Below, one piece after another: positions 8,056 through 16,726 of a stretch of 64,000 nucleotides of DNA (positions are counted from its first letter, which is position 1; every line of letters begins with the position of its first letter). The notes under the pieces are model-generated. The model was given only the letters and a program-made list of their open reading frames with translations. It had not been told where the DNA came from and did no database searches. Source of the DNA: DATGMP01 sp035293565 (lineage in GTDB: Bacteria > Pseudomonadota > Alphaproteobacteria > BOG-932 > Roseiterribacteraceae); assembly GCA_035293565.1 (NCBI GenBank), contig DATGMP010000005.1, forward strand, positions 62,001 through 126,000, given 5' to 3'. The position numbers and the translations under genes were made by a program.

Positions 8056-9453
8056 TCAGAAGTGGAGCGCCCGCCCGTAAGCGTCAAGCACGCTCTCATG
8101 CATCATCTCGGAAAGGGTGGGATGCGGGAAGATGCTCTCGATCAGCTCGGCCTCGGTGGTCTCCAGCGTTTTTGCGACGACATAGCCCTGGATCAGTTCC
8201 GTCACCTCAGCCCCCACCATATGGGCGCCTAGAAGCTCGCCGGTCTCGGCGTCGAACACCGTCTTCACGAACCCTTCGGGCTCTCCCAGCGCGATCGCCT
8301 TGCCATTGCCGATGAAGGGGAACTTGCCGACCTTGACCTTGCGGCCGCCCTCCTTCGCCTTCGCTTCCGTCAATCCGACCGATGCCACCTGCGGCGCGCA
8401 ATAGGTGCATCCGGGCACGTTGAGGATGTTCAGCGGGTGCGGATCGAGGCCGGCGATCTTCTCGATGCAGATCACGCCCTCGTGGCTCGCCTTGTGCGCC
8501 AGCCAGGGCGGTCCGACGACGTCCCCGATCGCATAGATCCCCGGCTCGTCCGTCCGGAGATAGGGATCGACCAGTATGTGTCCTTTCTCTACTCGGACCT
8601 TGGTGCCTTCGAGCCCGATATTCTCGACATTGCCTGTGATGCCGATGGCGGAGATGACCCGCTCGACATCGATGGTCGTAGGCCCGCCCTGATGCTCGAT
8701 CGTGGCCTTCACGCGATCCTTGCCCTTGTCGAGCTTGGCGACCTTGGCCGAGGTCAGGATCTTCATCCCCTGCTTTTCGAACTGCTTGCGAGCGAACGCC
8801 GAGACCTCCTCGTCCTCGACCGGGAGAATGCGGTCGAGGACCTCTACCACTGTCACTTCGGCACCCATCGTGCGGTAGAAGCTGGCGAACTCGATGCCGA
8901 TTGCGCCCGACCCCACGACCAGCAGCGACTTCGGGATCGACGGCGGGATCATCGCCTCCTTATAGGTCCAAACGAGCTTGCCGTCGGGCTCGAGCCCCGG
9001 CAATGAGCGAGCGCGTGCGCCGGTGGCGAGAATAATGTGCTTGGCCGTCACGTCGCCGACCGGTTTGCTGTCCTTGGCGACGGCAAGCCTGCCTTTCGCC
9101 GCAAGCTTAGCTTCTCCGTCTATGACCGTGATCTTGTTCTTTTTCATGAGGAACTTCACGCCATCGGAGAGCTGCTTCGCCACCTTGCGCGAACGCTCGA
9201 CAACTCTCTTCGCGTCGTAGCTTATGTCTTTGGCGGAAAGGCCGAATTCTTCCAGACGATGAAGCGTGTGGAAGATGTCGGAGGTGCGCAGCAGCGCCTT
9301 GGTCGGAATGCAGCCCCAATTGAGGCAGATGCCGCCCAGATGCTCGCGCTCGATGATCGCCGTCTTCATGCCGAGCTGCGCCGCACGGATCGCCGCTACA
9401 TAGCCGCCGGGGCCTGAGCCCACGACGGCGAGATCGAAATTCTGATCGGCCAT
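8056..9453 (-). CDS. lpdA: Dihydrolipoyl dehydrogenase (E3)
   Basis: FAD- and NAD-dependent E3 component that reoxidises dihydrolipoyl groups of the pyruvate dehydrogenase complex, and possibly other 2-oxoacid complexes. The 465-residue protein has the FAD-binding GSGPGG near 12, the redox disulfide C43/C48 in GGICLNWGCIP, an NAD-binding GSGAIGIEFA, the second FAD motif IYAIGDV, and the C-terminal HPTLSEMMHE that provides the catalytic His-Glu pair. It lies in the pdh operon between the acetyltransferase gene and lipA. There is no N-terminal lipoyl domain, unlike some bacterial E3 proteins. Confidence 0.97.
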   Translation of the reverse strand: MADQNFDLAVVGSGPGGYVAAIRAAQLGMKTAIIEREHLGGICLNWGCIPTKALLRTSDIFHTLHRLEEFGLSAKDISYDAKRVVERSRKVAKQLSDGVKFLMKKNKITVIDGEAKLAAKGRLAVAKDSKPVGDVTAKHIILATGARARSLPGLEPDGKLVWTYKEAMIPPSIPKSLLVVGSGAIGIEFASFYRTMGAEVTVVEVLDRILPVEDEEVSAFARKQFEKQGMKILTSAKVAKLDKGKDRVKATIEHQGGPTTIDVERVISAIGITGNVENIGLEGTKVRVEKGHILVDPYLRTDEPGIYAIGDVVGPPWLAHKASHEGVICIEKIAGLDPHPLNILNVPGCTYCAPQVASVGLTEAKAKEGGRKVKVGKFPFIGNGKAIALGEPEGFVKTVFDAETGELLGAHMVGAEVTELIQGYVVAKTLETTEAELIESIFPHPTLSEMMHESVLDAYGRALHF

Positions 9454-9462
9454 GGTGTTGAA

Positions 9463-9936
9463 TTATCCTTTTGCGAAATCGATGAGCGCCGCGCCCGAGA
9501 GACGTTCGGTCGTCCAGTTGCGCAAAGCGACGGCGCCGAGGCTCTCATAGAATCGGATCGCGGGCTCGTTCCAATTGAGCACGGCCCACTCCATCCGCGC
9601 GCAGCCCTCTGCGACCGCCTTGCGCGCCAGATGCTGGAAGACCGTTCGTCCCAGTCCTCGCCTTCGAAACTCCGGCCGCACGAAGACATCTTCGACATAG
9701 ATCCCCGGGCGGCCGGCGAAGGTCGAAAAATTGTAGAAATAGACGCAGAATCCGGCCGGCTTGCCGTCGCACTCGATGATCAGCGCGTGGGCTTTGGGAG
9801 ACTGTCCGAACAGGCTCGCGGCCAGATCAGAGGGCGTCGCTACCGCATGGGCCGAAAGCTGCTCATAATCCGCCAGCTCGCGCACGAGCTGGGCGATCAG
9901 AGCGGCATCGTCCGGTCGAGCAGCGCGGATTGTCAA
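9463..9936 (-). CDS. GNAT family N-acetyltransferase, diamine/thialysine acetyltransferase-like
   Basis: A 157-residue GNAT-fold acetyltransferase. Acetyl-CoA binding motif A is visible as VRPEFRRRGLGRTVF (about 86-100), preceded by the beta strand GIYVEDVF. Towards the C terminus is the NEPAIRFYESLGA motif of GNAT enzymes. The segment NFSTFAGRPGIYVEDVFV resembles spermidine/thialysine acetyltransferases (SAT2-like), so the substrate may be an amine or lysine analogue, but it cannot be settled by reading. It overlaps the cupin gene by four bases and sits nine bases before lpdA, inside the pdh operon. This is not part of the usual pdh gene set. Confidence 0.85.
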   Translation of the reverse strand: MTIRAARPDDAALIAQLVRELADYEQLSAHAVATPSDLAASLFGQSPKAHALIIECDGKPAGFCVYFYNFSTFAGRPGIYVEDVFVRPEFRRRGLGRTVFQHLARKAVAEGCARMEWAVLNWNEPAIRFYESLGAVALRNWTTERLSGAALIDFAKG

Positions 9937-10295
9937 ATCCGCTCCAAATTGGAGATTGTCCTCTCATTGACCACATTCCCGGTATTGCGAGTGGTCTTCG
10001 GTTCGAACAGCATGATCTCGGTTTCTTGATCGGCGGACGGCATATGTTCGAGGCCGCGCGGCACGATAATGAATTCGCCCGGCAGAACGGTTTCATCGTG
10101 ATCACGGAAACGCATGGTCAGCTTTCCATGCGTAACCAGGAACATCTCGTCTTCCGCATCGTGGCGATGCCAGACGAAATCGCCCGAGATCTTCACGAGC
10201 TTCACGTAGGACTCGTTCACCTCGCCTACGATCCTAGGACTCCAATGCTCTGAAAAGCCTGTGAATTTATCCGCCAGATTCACTTTGCGCAGCAT
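9933..10295 (-). CDS. Small cupin-domain protein
   Basis: A 120-residue single-domain cupin. Motif 1 fits the classical pattern with G38, H43, H45, E50 and G57; motif 2 has G73, P79, G81 and H84. All four usual metal ligands (two His, Glu, His) are therefore present, so a metal-dependent enzyme or sensor is plausible. Such short cupins include isomerases, dioxygenases and binding proteins, and the substrate cannot be told. It lies nine bases after pdhC and overlaps the GNAT gene, so it is cotranscribed with the pyruvate dehydrogenase genes. There is no signal peptide. Confidence 0.85.
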   Translation of the reverse strand: MLRKVNLADKFTGFSEHWSPRIVGEVNESYVKLVKISGDFVWHRHDAEDEMFLVTHGKLTMRFRDHDETVLPGEFIIVPRGLEHMPSADQETEIMLFEPKTTRNTGNVVNERTISNLERI

Positions 10296-10304
10296 AAGAG
10301 ATCC

Positions 10305-11576
10305 TCATAGAAGCAGTCTGTAAGGATCTTCTACCAAGCCCTTGAATATGCCTAGATATTCTGCGCCCAGCGCGCCGTCCACCGCGCGGTGATCGACCGA
10401 CAGCGTACAGCTCATCAGCGTTGCCACGGCGAGCTGACCGTTGCGCGCGACCGGCCGCTGCTCGCCTGCACCTACCGCGAGGATGCAGGAATGTGGCGGG
10501 TTGATCACCGCTGCGAATTCGCGAATCCCGTACATGCCGAGGTTGGAAATCGAGAACGTGCCGCCCTGATACTCTTGTGGCTTGAGTTTGCCTTCTCGCG
10601 CGCGCTCGGCAAGGTCACGCATTTCGGCAGCGATCTGGCGCAGGCTCTTGGTATCGGCCTTCCGAATGATCGGCGTGATCAGGCCGTTTGGCGTCGCGAC
10701 GGCAACGGAGACATCGACCTCCTTGTAAGCGACGATCGCGTCCTCGCCCCAGGATACGTTCGCTTCCGGCTTTTTGCGGAGCGCAAGCGCGGCAGCACGG
10801 ATCGCGAAGTCGTTCACCGATACCTTGCCGTCGGCATCGGCACCGGCGTTCAGCCGCTTGCGCAACTCCAGCAGCGCGTCGATCTCGCAATCAACCGTCA
10901 AGTAGAAGTGCGGGATCGTCTGCTTCGCTTCGGTGAGCCGCCGGGCGATGGTTTTGCGGAAATTCGAATTGGGCCGCAGCTCGTAGGGCATGCCGAGCAG
11001 ATCGGCCATGTGCCGCGCATCCGGGCCTCTGGCGAGCGCCGGGGCCGGTGCTTGCGCAGCCGGCGCAGCTCCGCCCTTGGAGACTCCCTGTAGATCGGCC
11101 CTTACGATACGGCCATGCGGACCGCTGCCTCGGATCGCCGAAAGATCGATGCCCCCCTGCTTGGCGAGCCGCCGCGCGAGCGGGCTCGCGATGATGCGCT
11201 TACCTGGCGTAGGCGGCGCGGCATGGCCGTTCGTCGTTGCCTTGGGAGCCGCCGCCGGAGCAGCCGCTTGCGGTTTAGCCGGTGCGGCCGCGGCTTCCTT
11301 GGCCGGGGCTTTCGGCTGGGGTTTGCCGGGAGTTTCGCCTTGGACCACCAACGTCGCGATCACCGCATTGACGGCGACACCTTCCGTGCCTTCGGGCACC
11401 TTGATCTCGCCCAGCGTGCCCTCGTCGACCGCCTCGACTTCCATCGTGGCCTTATCCGTCTCGATCTCGGCGATCACGTCGCCCGGCGCGACGGCGTCTC
11501 CGGGTTTCTTCAGCCACCGGGCGAGTTTCCCCTCGGTCATCGTCGGCGACAGCGCCGGCATCAGGATGTCGGTCAC
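10305..11576 (-). CDS. pdhC: Pyruvate dehydrogenase E2, dihydrolipoyl acetyltransferase
   Basis: Core acetyltransferase of the pyruvate dehydrogenase complex. The 423-residue protein has one lipoyl domain (1-75) with lipoyl-lysine K42 in ETDKATMEVEA, an Ala/Pro-rich linker, a peripheral subunit-binding domain (about 125-163, ASPLARRLAKQGGIDL), a second linker, and the catalytic domain from about 195. The active-site motif is SVDHRAVDGALGAEYL. The opening MPALSPTMTEGKLARWLKK is almost identical to that of PdhB, pointing to domain duplication. It starts six bases after pdhB. Confidence 0.97.
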   Translation of the reverse strand: MTDILMPALSPTMTEGKLARWLKKPGDAVAPGDVIAEIETDKATMEVEAVDEGTLGEIKVPEGTEGVAVNAVIATLVVQGETPGKPQPKAPAKEAAAAPAKPQAAAPAAAPKATTNGHAAPPTPGKRIIASPLARRLAKQGGIDLSAIRGSGPHGRIVRADLQGVSKGGAAPAAQAPAPALARGPDARHMADLLGMPYELRPNSNFRKTIARRLTEAKQTIPHFYLTVDCEIDALLELRKRLNAGADADGKVSVNDFAIRAAALALRKKPEANVSWGEDAIVAYKEVDVSVAVATPNGLITPIIRKADTKSLRQIAAEMRDLAERAREGKLKPQEYQGGTFSISNLGMYGIREFAAVINPPHSCILAVGAGEQRPVARNGQLAVATLMSCTLSVDHRAVDGALGAEYLGIFKGLVEDPYRLLL

Positions 11577-11582
11577 CGCCGG

Positions 11583-12986
11583 CTACTCCCGATAGCAGAC
11601 GGTTTTGGCGGCGCGGATGACATCATCCGGTTGCGGCAGCGCCAGCTTTTCGAGATTGGCCGCATAGGGCAAAGGCACGTCGGCGCCATGGACCCGGACG
11701 ACCGGCGCGTCGAGGTCGTCGAACGCGTACTCCATCATCAGGGCCGCCAGCTCGGCGCCGATTCCCGCAAAAGGCCAGCCTTCTTCGACCGACACGAGGC
11801 GATTGGTCTTGCGCACGCTTCCAACGATAGTCTCGAGATCGAGTGGCCGAATGGTCCGGAGGTCGATCACCTCGGCCTCAATGCCTTCCTTTGCGAGGGC
11901 CTCGGCGGCCGCCAGCGCATGGTCGACCATGCGTGAGAAGGCTGTGATCGTGACATGGCTGCCGGCACGCAGGACCTTGGCCTTGCCGAGCGGGACCAGG
12001 AATTCCGGATCAGTCGGCACGTCGAAGCCATGGCCGTAGAGCAGCTCGTTCTCAAGGAAGATCACGGGATTAGGATCCCGGATCGCCGATTTGAGCAGGC
12101 CCTTCGCGTCGCCCGCCGAATAAGGGACGACGACTTTCACGCCCGGCACATGGGCATACCAGCTTGTATAGTCCTGCGAATGCTGGGCGGCGACCCGTGC
12201 GGCGGCACCGTTGGGACCGCGGAACACGATCGGGCAGCTCATCTGTCCGCCCGACATGTAGCGGGTCTTCGCGGCCGAATTGATAATCTGGTCCATCGCC
12301 TGCATTGCGAAGTTCCAGGTCATGAATTCGATGATGGGCTTGAGACCGCCGAAGGCGGCGCCGACGCCCAAACCGGCGAAGCCCTGTTCGGTGATCGGTG
12401 AATCGATCACCCGGTCGGCCCCGAACTCCTGAAGCAGGCCCTGGCTCACCTTGTAGGCGCCCTGATATTGCGCCACCTCCTCGCCCAGCAGGAACACGTC
12501 CGGATCGCGCCGCATCTCCTCGGCCATTGCGTCGCGGAGCGCTTCCCGGACGGTCTTCTTTTCGGTGGCCGCATAGAACCGATCCTCGTCGGAAGGCGGA
12601 GAAACCGGCTTCGGCGGCTCGGCAAGCGCGGTCGCCGGCGAGGGCGCCGCCTTCGAGCGAGCCGGCTCCTCCTTCTGCTCGGGTGGGCTCGGCGCCTGCG
12701 CAGTCGGTTTTTCGGCCGGTTTTTGCGCTGCTTGCTCCGGAGTTCCTTCCCCATTCACGAGCGCGATCGGCGTATTGACCGCGACATTCTCCGTGCCTTC
12801 AGGCACCAGAATCTTACCGATGACGCCTTCGTCGACCGCTTCGACTTCCATCGTCGCCTTATCGGTCTCGATTTCCGCGATGACGTCGCCCGGCGAAACA
12901 GCGTCGCCCTCTTTCTTGAGCCAACGCGCGAGCTTGCCCTCGGTCATCGTCGGCGAGAGCGCCGGCATCAGGATTTGCGTGCTCAT
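11583..12986 (-). CDS. pdhB: Pyruvate dehydrogenase E1 beta subunit with N-terminal lipoyl domain
   Basis: Beta subunit of the thiamine-diphosphate-dependent E1. Unusually for E1 beta in general, but typical of alphaproteobacteria, the 467-residue protein begins with its own lipoyl domain (1-76, lipoyl-lysine K43 in ETDKATMEVEA). A Pro/Ala/Lys-rich linker leads to the transketolase-type beta domain (about 140-467, including LLGEEVAQYQGAYKVSQGL and ITEQGFAG). I chose the ATG at 12986 because it overlaps the pdhA stop as TGATG and opens directly on the lipoyl domain; the frame is open nine codons further upstream. The complex would carry lipoyl arms on both E1 and E2. Confidence 0.96.
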   Translation of the reverse strand: MSTQILMPALSPTMTEGKLARWLKKEGDAVSPGDVIAEIETDKATMEVEAVDEGVIGKILVPEGTENVAVNTPIALVNGEGTPEQAAQKPAEKPTAQAPSPPEQKEEPARSKAAPSPATALAEPPKPVSPPSDEDRFYAATEKKTVREALRDAMAEEMRRDPDVFLLGEEVAQYQGAYKVSQGLLQEFGADRVIDSPITEQGFAGLGVGAAFGGLKPIIEFMTWNFAMQAMDQIINSAAKTRYMSGGQMSCPIVFRGPNGAAARVAAQHSQDYTSWYAHVPGVKVVVPYSAGDAKGLLKSAIRDPNPVIFLENELLYGHGFDVPTDPEFLVPLGKAKVLRAGSHVTITAFSRMVDHALAAAEALAKEGIEAEVIDLRTIRPLDLETIVGSVRKTNRLVSVEEGWPFAGIGAELAALMMEYAFDDLDAPVVRVHGADVPLPYAANLEKLALPQPDDVIRAAKTVCYRE

Positions 12987-14014
12987 CAGGCGTCCGCCAA
13001 TACGTCGGTCCAAAGCTCGGAAGGCGCCGGCTCGGGCGCCGCCGTCGCGAAATCAGCCGCCTCGGCGACCCGGGCGCGAATCTCGCGATCCATGTCTTTG
13101 AGCTGATCGTCGGTGGCGATACCGGCGCCGACGATCTTGGAGCCCAGATGATCGATCGCGTCGTGCTGCTTGCGCATCTCCTCTACTTCTTCGCGGGTCC
13201 GGTACTTGGCCGGATCGGACATGGAGTGCCCGCGATAGCGGTAGGTCATCATTTCGAGAATCATCGGTCCATTGCCGCCGCGAACATAGTCGAGCGCCTT
13301 GGCGCCGGCTTCGCGCACGGCCAGCACATCCATGCCGTCCACGGCTTGGCCGGGAATCCCGTAGCCTTCGCCGCGGTCGTGCAGCTCTCCGGCGGAGGCG
13401 CGCTGCTGGCTCGTTCCCATGCCGTACTTGTTGTTCTCGATCACATAGAGGACCGGGATCTTCCAGAGCGCGGCCATGTTGAAGCTTTCATAGACCTGCC
13501 CTTGATTGACCGCGCCGTCGCCGAGATAGCAGACGCAGACATTGCCATCCTTTTTGTATTTGTGCCTGAAGCCCAGGCCGGTTCCGATCGGCACTTGCGC
13601 GCCCACGATGCCGTGGCCGCCGAAGAAATGCTTCTCCTGGCTGAACATGTGCATCGAGCCGCCCTTGCCTTTCGAATAGCCGGCGGCGCGACCCGTAAGC
13701 TCGGCCATCACGCCCTTGGGATCCATTCCGCAGGCGAGCATATGTCCGTGGCAGCGGTATGAAGCGATGATGCTGTCACCGGGATCCCCGACCGACATCA
13801 TGCCGGTGACCACGGCTTCCTGGCCGATATAGAGGTGGCAGAAGCCGCCGATCAGCCCCATCCCATAGAGCTGTCCCGCCCGCTCTTCAAAGCGGCGGAT
13901 CAGCAGCATGTCGCGATAGAGGCGGGTCAGAAGTTTGGGGTCGGGCTGGGCGCCCTTTTGCGGTTTCGCGCGGGCTTGGCCGGCGGGGGATTTCGCTTGA
14001 CGCTTGGCGACCAT
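12986..14014 (-). CDS. pdhA: Pyruvate dehydrogenase E1 alpha subunit
   Basis: Alpha subunit of E1, binding thiamine diphosphate and carrying out the decarboxylation. From the ATG at 14014 it is 342 residues, normal for the family. The thiamine diphosphate motif runs from GDGAVNQG to ENNKYGMGT; YRCHGH and YRYRGHSMSDPAKYR are the conserved E1 alpha segments, the latter holding the phosphorylation-loop serine seen in homologues. The frame is open 36 codons further upstream, but that part is low in conserved character, while MVAKRQAKSPAGQ is the expected basic Ala/Lys-rich N terminus. First gene of the minus-strand pdh operon, divergent from the next gene. Confidence 0.95.
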   Translation of the reverse strand: MVAKRQAKSPAGQARAKPQKGAQPDPKLLTRLYRDMLLIRRFEERAGQLYGMGLIGGFCHLYIGQEAVVTGMMSVGDPGDSIIASYRCHGHMLACGMDPKGVMAELTGRAAGYSKGKGGSMHMFSQEKHFFGGHGIVGAQVPIGTGLGFRHKYKKDGNVCVCYLGDGAVNQGQVYESFNMAALWKIPVLYVIENNKYGMGTSQQRASAGELHDRGEGYGIPGQAVDGMDVLAVREAGAKALDYVRGGNGPMILEMMTYRYRGHSMSDPAKYRTREEVEEMRKQHDAIDHLGSKIVGAGIATDDQLKDMDREIRARVAEAADFATAAPEPAPSELWTDVLADA

Positions 14015-14161
14015 GGGGATTCCGGCTACAGGCGACGGCCTGACAGAGCTAGGGCAGGAGGCGTGCGAAAGCAAGGTTTGGAATGATGACGCGAACGCCT
14101 CGTTTGGATACGTTGGCAACATTTCTTAATGGCGCCACTCGAGCACGAAGCGAGGTCGGTC

Positions 14162-14914
14162 ATGAGCGGAAGCGCGATCACGATCAAGACCAAAGACGGG
14201 CAGTGTGACGCCCATCTTTTCCATCCTTCCGACCCCGGGAAATGGCCTGTGGTCATCTATTACATGGATGGGGTCGGCATCCGACCGGCCCTGTTCGAAA
14301 TGGCCGAGCGCTTCGCTCAACATGGCTACGCGGTATTGCTGCCCAATCTCTACTACCGGCTGGGGCCTGCGCAGCACATCGACCCGGCGACCAGCCTGGC
14401 CGACCCGGTCGAGCGGGAAAAAATGATGGAGCGGTTCCAATCGCTCAACAATCGCCTCGTTGCCGAGGATACGGGCGCGTTCATCGCCTTCCTTGAAAGC
14501 GAGCCTTCAGCGGATGCGTCGCGGATCGGCTGTGTCGGCTATTGCATGGGCGGAGCCTTCGCGCTGACCGCAGCGGCCAATTTTCCCGATCGTGTGCGCG
14601 CGGCAGCAAGCATCCATGGCGCAGGGCTCGCGGTCGATCGACCGGATTCGCCGCACCTTCTGGCCGAACGGATTCGGGCAAAGATCTATATCGGCGTATC
14701 CGAAATCGATCCGTATCTCGAGCCTGGAGAAACCGAACGGCTGAAACAGGCGCTCGACGCCGCCAAGGTCGTCAACAATGTCGAGATCTATCCCGGCGTG
14801 CAGCATGGCTTCGCCGTTCCTAGCCTGCCTATTTATGACCGGGCAGCGTCCGAACAGCATTGGGTGCGCGTGCTTGCCCTTTTCGCCGACACGCTCGGCG
14901 GCCGAACGATCTAG
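14162..14914 (+). CDS. Dienelactone hydrolase family protein
   Basis: Alpha/beta hydrolase of the dienelactone hydrolase family, 250 residues. The nucleophile elbow is GYCMGG, with cysteine as nucleophile as in classical dienelactone hydrolases. The acid residue is probably in GVSEIDPYLEP, and the base is His in GVQHGFAVP. Substrates may be dienelactones or other small esters and lactones; no aromatic-degradation genes are nearby to support a role in ring-cleavage pathways. ATG 14162 is preferred over ATG 14129 because GAGG lies seven bases before it and the protein then opens on the first beta strand. It overlaps ftsB by four bases, tail to tail, and is cytoplasmic. Confidence 0.88.
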   Translation: MSGSAITIKTKDGQCDAHLFHPSDPGKWPVVIYYMDGVGIRPALFEMAERFAQHGYAVLLPNLYYRLGPAQHIDPATSLADPVEREKMMERFQSLNNRLVAEDTGAFIAFLESEPSADASRIGCVGYCMGGAFALTAAANFPDRVRAAASIHGAGLAVDRPDSPHLLAERIRAKIYIGVSEIDPYLEPGETERLKQALDAAKVVNNVEIYPGVQHGFAVPSLPIYDRAASEQHWVRVLALFADTLGGRTI

Positions 14915-15243
14915 CGATCGGGTGCCTGGCTTTTCGGTAGGTTGATGATCAGCTCGTCCGGGCGGCTGTCGTTCAGGAGCGCGCGCGTGCGTTCGTCGAG
15001 CCGATCGAGGTCGAGGCTGTCGGGACGCAGCGACGTCACCTTGAGTTGGAGCGCCTCGCGTTCGGCCTTGAGCGTGGCGTATTCGGCATCCGCGCGCGTC
15101 GCCTGAGCGCGAAGCCGCGCAAGCGCGAAAAGCCCCCGCTCGCCTTCGACCGTGTAATAGGCAAAATAACCCACCAGGGCCGCGGCAATGACGTGGCCCA
15201 GCACCTGAACGGTTCGACGACGCAGGCGGGTTCGAAGCACCAT
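14911..15243 (-). CDS. ftsB: FtsB/DivIC-type cell division protein
   Basis: Septum formation initiator family. FtsB bridges FtsL and FtsQ in the divisome. The 110-residue protein has a short basic cytoplasmic start, one membrane segment (about 13-31) and then a periplasmic coiled coil (LRAQATRADAEYATLKAERE). The tail SLDLDRLDERTRALLNDSRPDELII is typical of alphaproteobacterial homologues. It lies 87 bases after eno on the same strand, the standard arrangement eno-ftsB-pdhA, here interrupted by the convergent hydrolase gene. Confidence 0.92.
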   Translation of the reverse strand: MVLRTRLRRRTVQVLGHVIAAALVGYFAYYTVEGERGLFALARLRAQATRADAEYATLKAEREALQLKVTSLRPDSLDLDRLDERTRALLNDSRPDELIINLPKSQAPDR

Positions 15244-15330
15244 GCGCCGGAGTGAATCATAAGCGATTCAACGGGTCAAACGCTTTTCTCAAATTTTTCC
15301 GTTGAGATTCGTACGGCAAACCTCGGTGAT

Positions 15331-16608
15331 TCAGCGGCGAATCGCGTTTCGACCCGCATAGCGAGCCGCGGTGCTCAATCCCTCCTCGATGCGGAGGAGC
15401 TGATTGTATTTAGCGAGGCGATCAGAGCGGCTGAGCGAGCCGGTCTTGATCTGACCGCAGTTGGTGGCAACGGCGAGATCGGCAATCGTCGAATCCTCGG
15501 TTTCGCCCGATCGATGGGACATCACGGCGCGATAAGCCGATTTGTGCGCCAGCTCGACCGCCTCCAGCGTCTCGGTTAGCGTGCCGATCTGGTTCACCTT
15601 GACCAAGATGGCGTTCCCGACGCCACGCGCGATTCCATCTGCCAGCCGCGCCGGATTGGTGACGAACAGGTCGTCGCCGACCAGCTGAACCTTGCCGCCC
15701 AACGCTTGGGTCAGCGTCTTCCATCCATCCCAATCATCCTCGGACATGCCGTCTTCGATCGAGACGATCGGATAGCGCGACACGAGATCCTGCCAATAAC
15801 GGACCATCTCGTCCGATCCCAGCGTCTTGCCCTCGCCTTCGAGGCGATATTTGCCGTCCTTGAAGAACTCGCTCGCCGCCGCATCCAACGCGAGGACGAC
15901 TTGGTCGCCAGGTGTATAGCCGGCCTTCTCGATGGCTTTCATGACGAAGGAGACCGCCTCCTCCGTCGAGGCGAGATTGGGTGCGAAACCGCCTTCGTCG
16001 CCGACGGCCGTATTGTGGCCGGCGTCATGCAGGAGCTTCCGGAGCGTGTGGAAAATCTCAGCGCCGATCCGAATGCCCTCGGCCACGCTCGTCGCACCAA
16101 CCGGCATCACCATGAATTCCTGAATGTCGATCGGATTGTCGGCATGGGCGCCCCCATTGACGATATTCATCATCGGTACCGGCAGGAGCCGCGCATTCGC
16201 GCCGCCCACATAGCGATAAAGCGGCAGCTCCGCCTCGTCGGCCGCGGCCTTAGCCGTCGCAAGACTGATGCCGAGGATCGCATTCGCGCCAAGGCGGGAC
16301 TTGTTGGGCGTTCCATCGAGCTCGATCATCATCCGGTCGAGCTGGACCTGATCCGAGGCTTCGGCGCCCGTTAACGCGTCCGACAGCTCGCCATTGACCG
16401 AATCGACCGCTTTTCGGACGCCCTTGCCGCCATATCGGGATTTGTCGCCGTCTCGAAGCTCAACCGCCTCGTGCGTGCCGGTCGACGCGCCCGATGGTAC
16501 CGCAGCACGACCGAACGCCCCGCTCTCCAGCACTACGTCCACTTCGACGGTAGGATTGCCGCGGCTATCCAGAATCTCGCGGCCGATAATGTCGACGATG
16601 GCGGACAT
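15331..16608 (-). CDS. eno: Enolase
   Basis: Glycolytic 2-phosphoglycerate dehydratase, and often also a degradosome partner. The 425-residue protein has the magnesium ligands in ALDAAASEFF, SIEDGMSEDDWDGW and LVGDDLFVTNP. The catalytic lysine is in ILVKVNQIGTLTE, and the substrate loop is SHRSGETEDSTIADLAV. The ATG at 16608 is preceded by AAGGA at seven bases. The leader can fold into two hairpins, one of which would cover this site (separate entry). In many alphaproteobacteria kdsA and pyrG lie directly upstream; here four accessory genes intervene. Confidence 0.97.
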   Translation of the reverse strand: MSAIVDIIGREILDSRGNPTVEVDVVLESGAFGRAAVPSGASTGTHEAVELRDGDKSRYGGKGVRKAVDSVNGELSDALTGAEASDQVQLDRMMIELDGTPNKSRLGANAILGISLATAKAAADEAELPLYRYVGGANARLLPVPMMNIVNGGAHADNPIDIQEFMVMPVGATSVAEGIRIGAEIFHTLRKLLHDAGHNTAVGDEGGFAPNLASTEEAVSFVMKAIEKAGYTPGDQVVLALDAAASEFFKDGKYRLEGEGKTLGSDEMVRYWQDLVSRYPIVSIEDGMSEDDWDGWKTLTQALGGKVQLVGDDLFVTNPARLADGIARGVGNAILVKVNQIGTLTETLEAVELAHKSAYRAVMSHRSGETEDSTIADLAVATNCGQIKTGSLSRSDRLAKYNQLLRIEEGLSTAARYAGRNAIRR

Positions 16609-16675
16609 CGGGGTTTCCTTTGACGTGAAGCAATGGGCGCTTCACATAGCGGCTCGCGCGCGTGAACGAAACCCC
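16609..16675 (-). promoter_or_regulatory. Structured 5' leader of eno with an arm over the ribosome binding site
   Basis: Two nested perfect inverted repeats lie directly upstream of the enolase start. The outer arms are GGGGTTTC (16610-16617) and GAAACCCC (16668-16675), eight base pairs. The inner arms are GTGAAGC (16625-16631) and GCTTCAC (16639-16645), seven base pairs around a seven-base loop. In the minus-strand RNA the 3' outer arm overlaps the end of the AAGGA ribosome binding site (16616-16620) and ends one base before the AUG. Forming the outer helix should therefore hinder initiation. Whether it acts as a switch is unproven; the pairing itself is directly visible. Confidence 0.5.
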
Positions 16676-16726
16676 GATCGATCGTCCGCACTTACCTTAT
16701 GCTTGCTGCCATCTCAGCGGGGTCGA

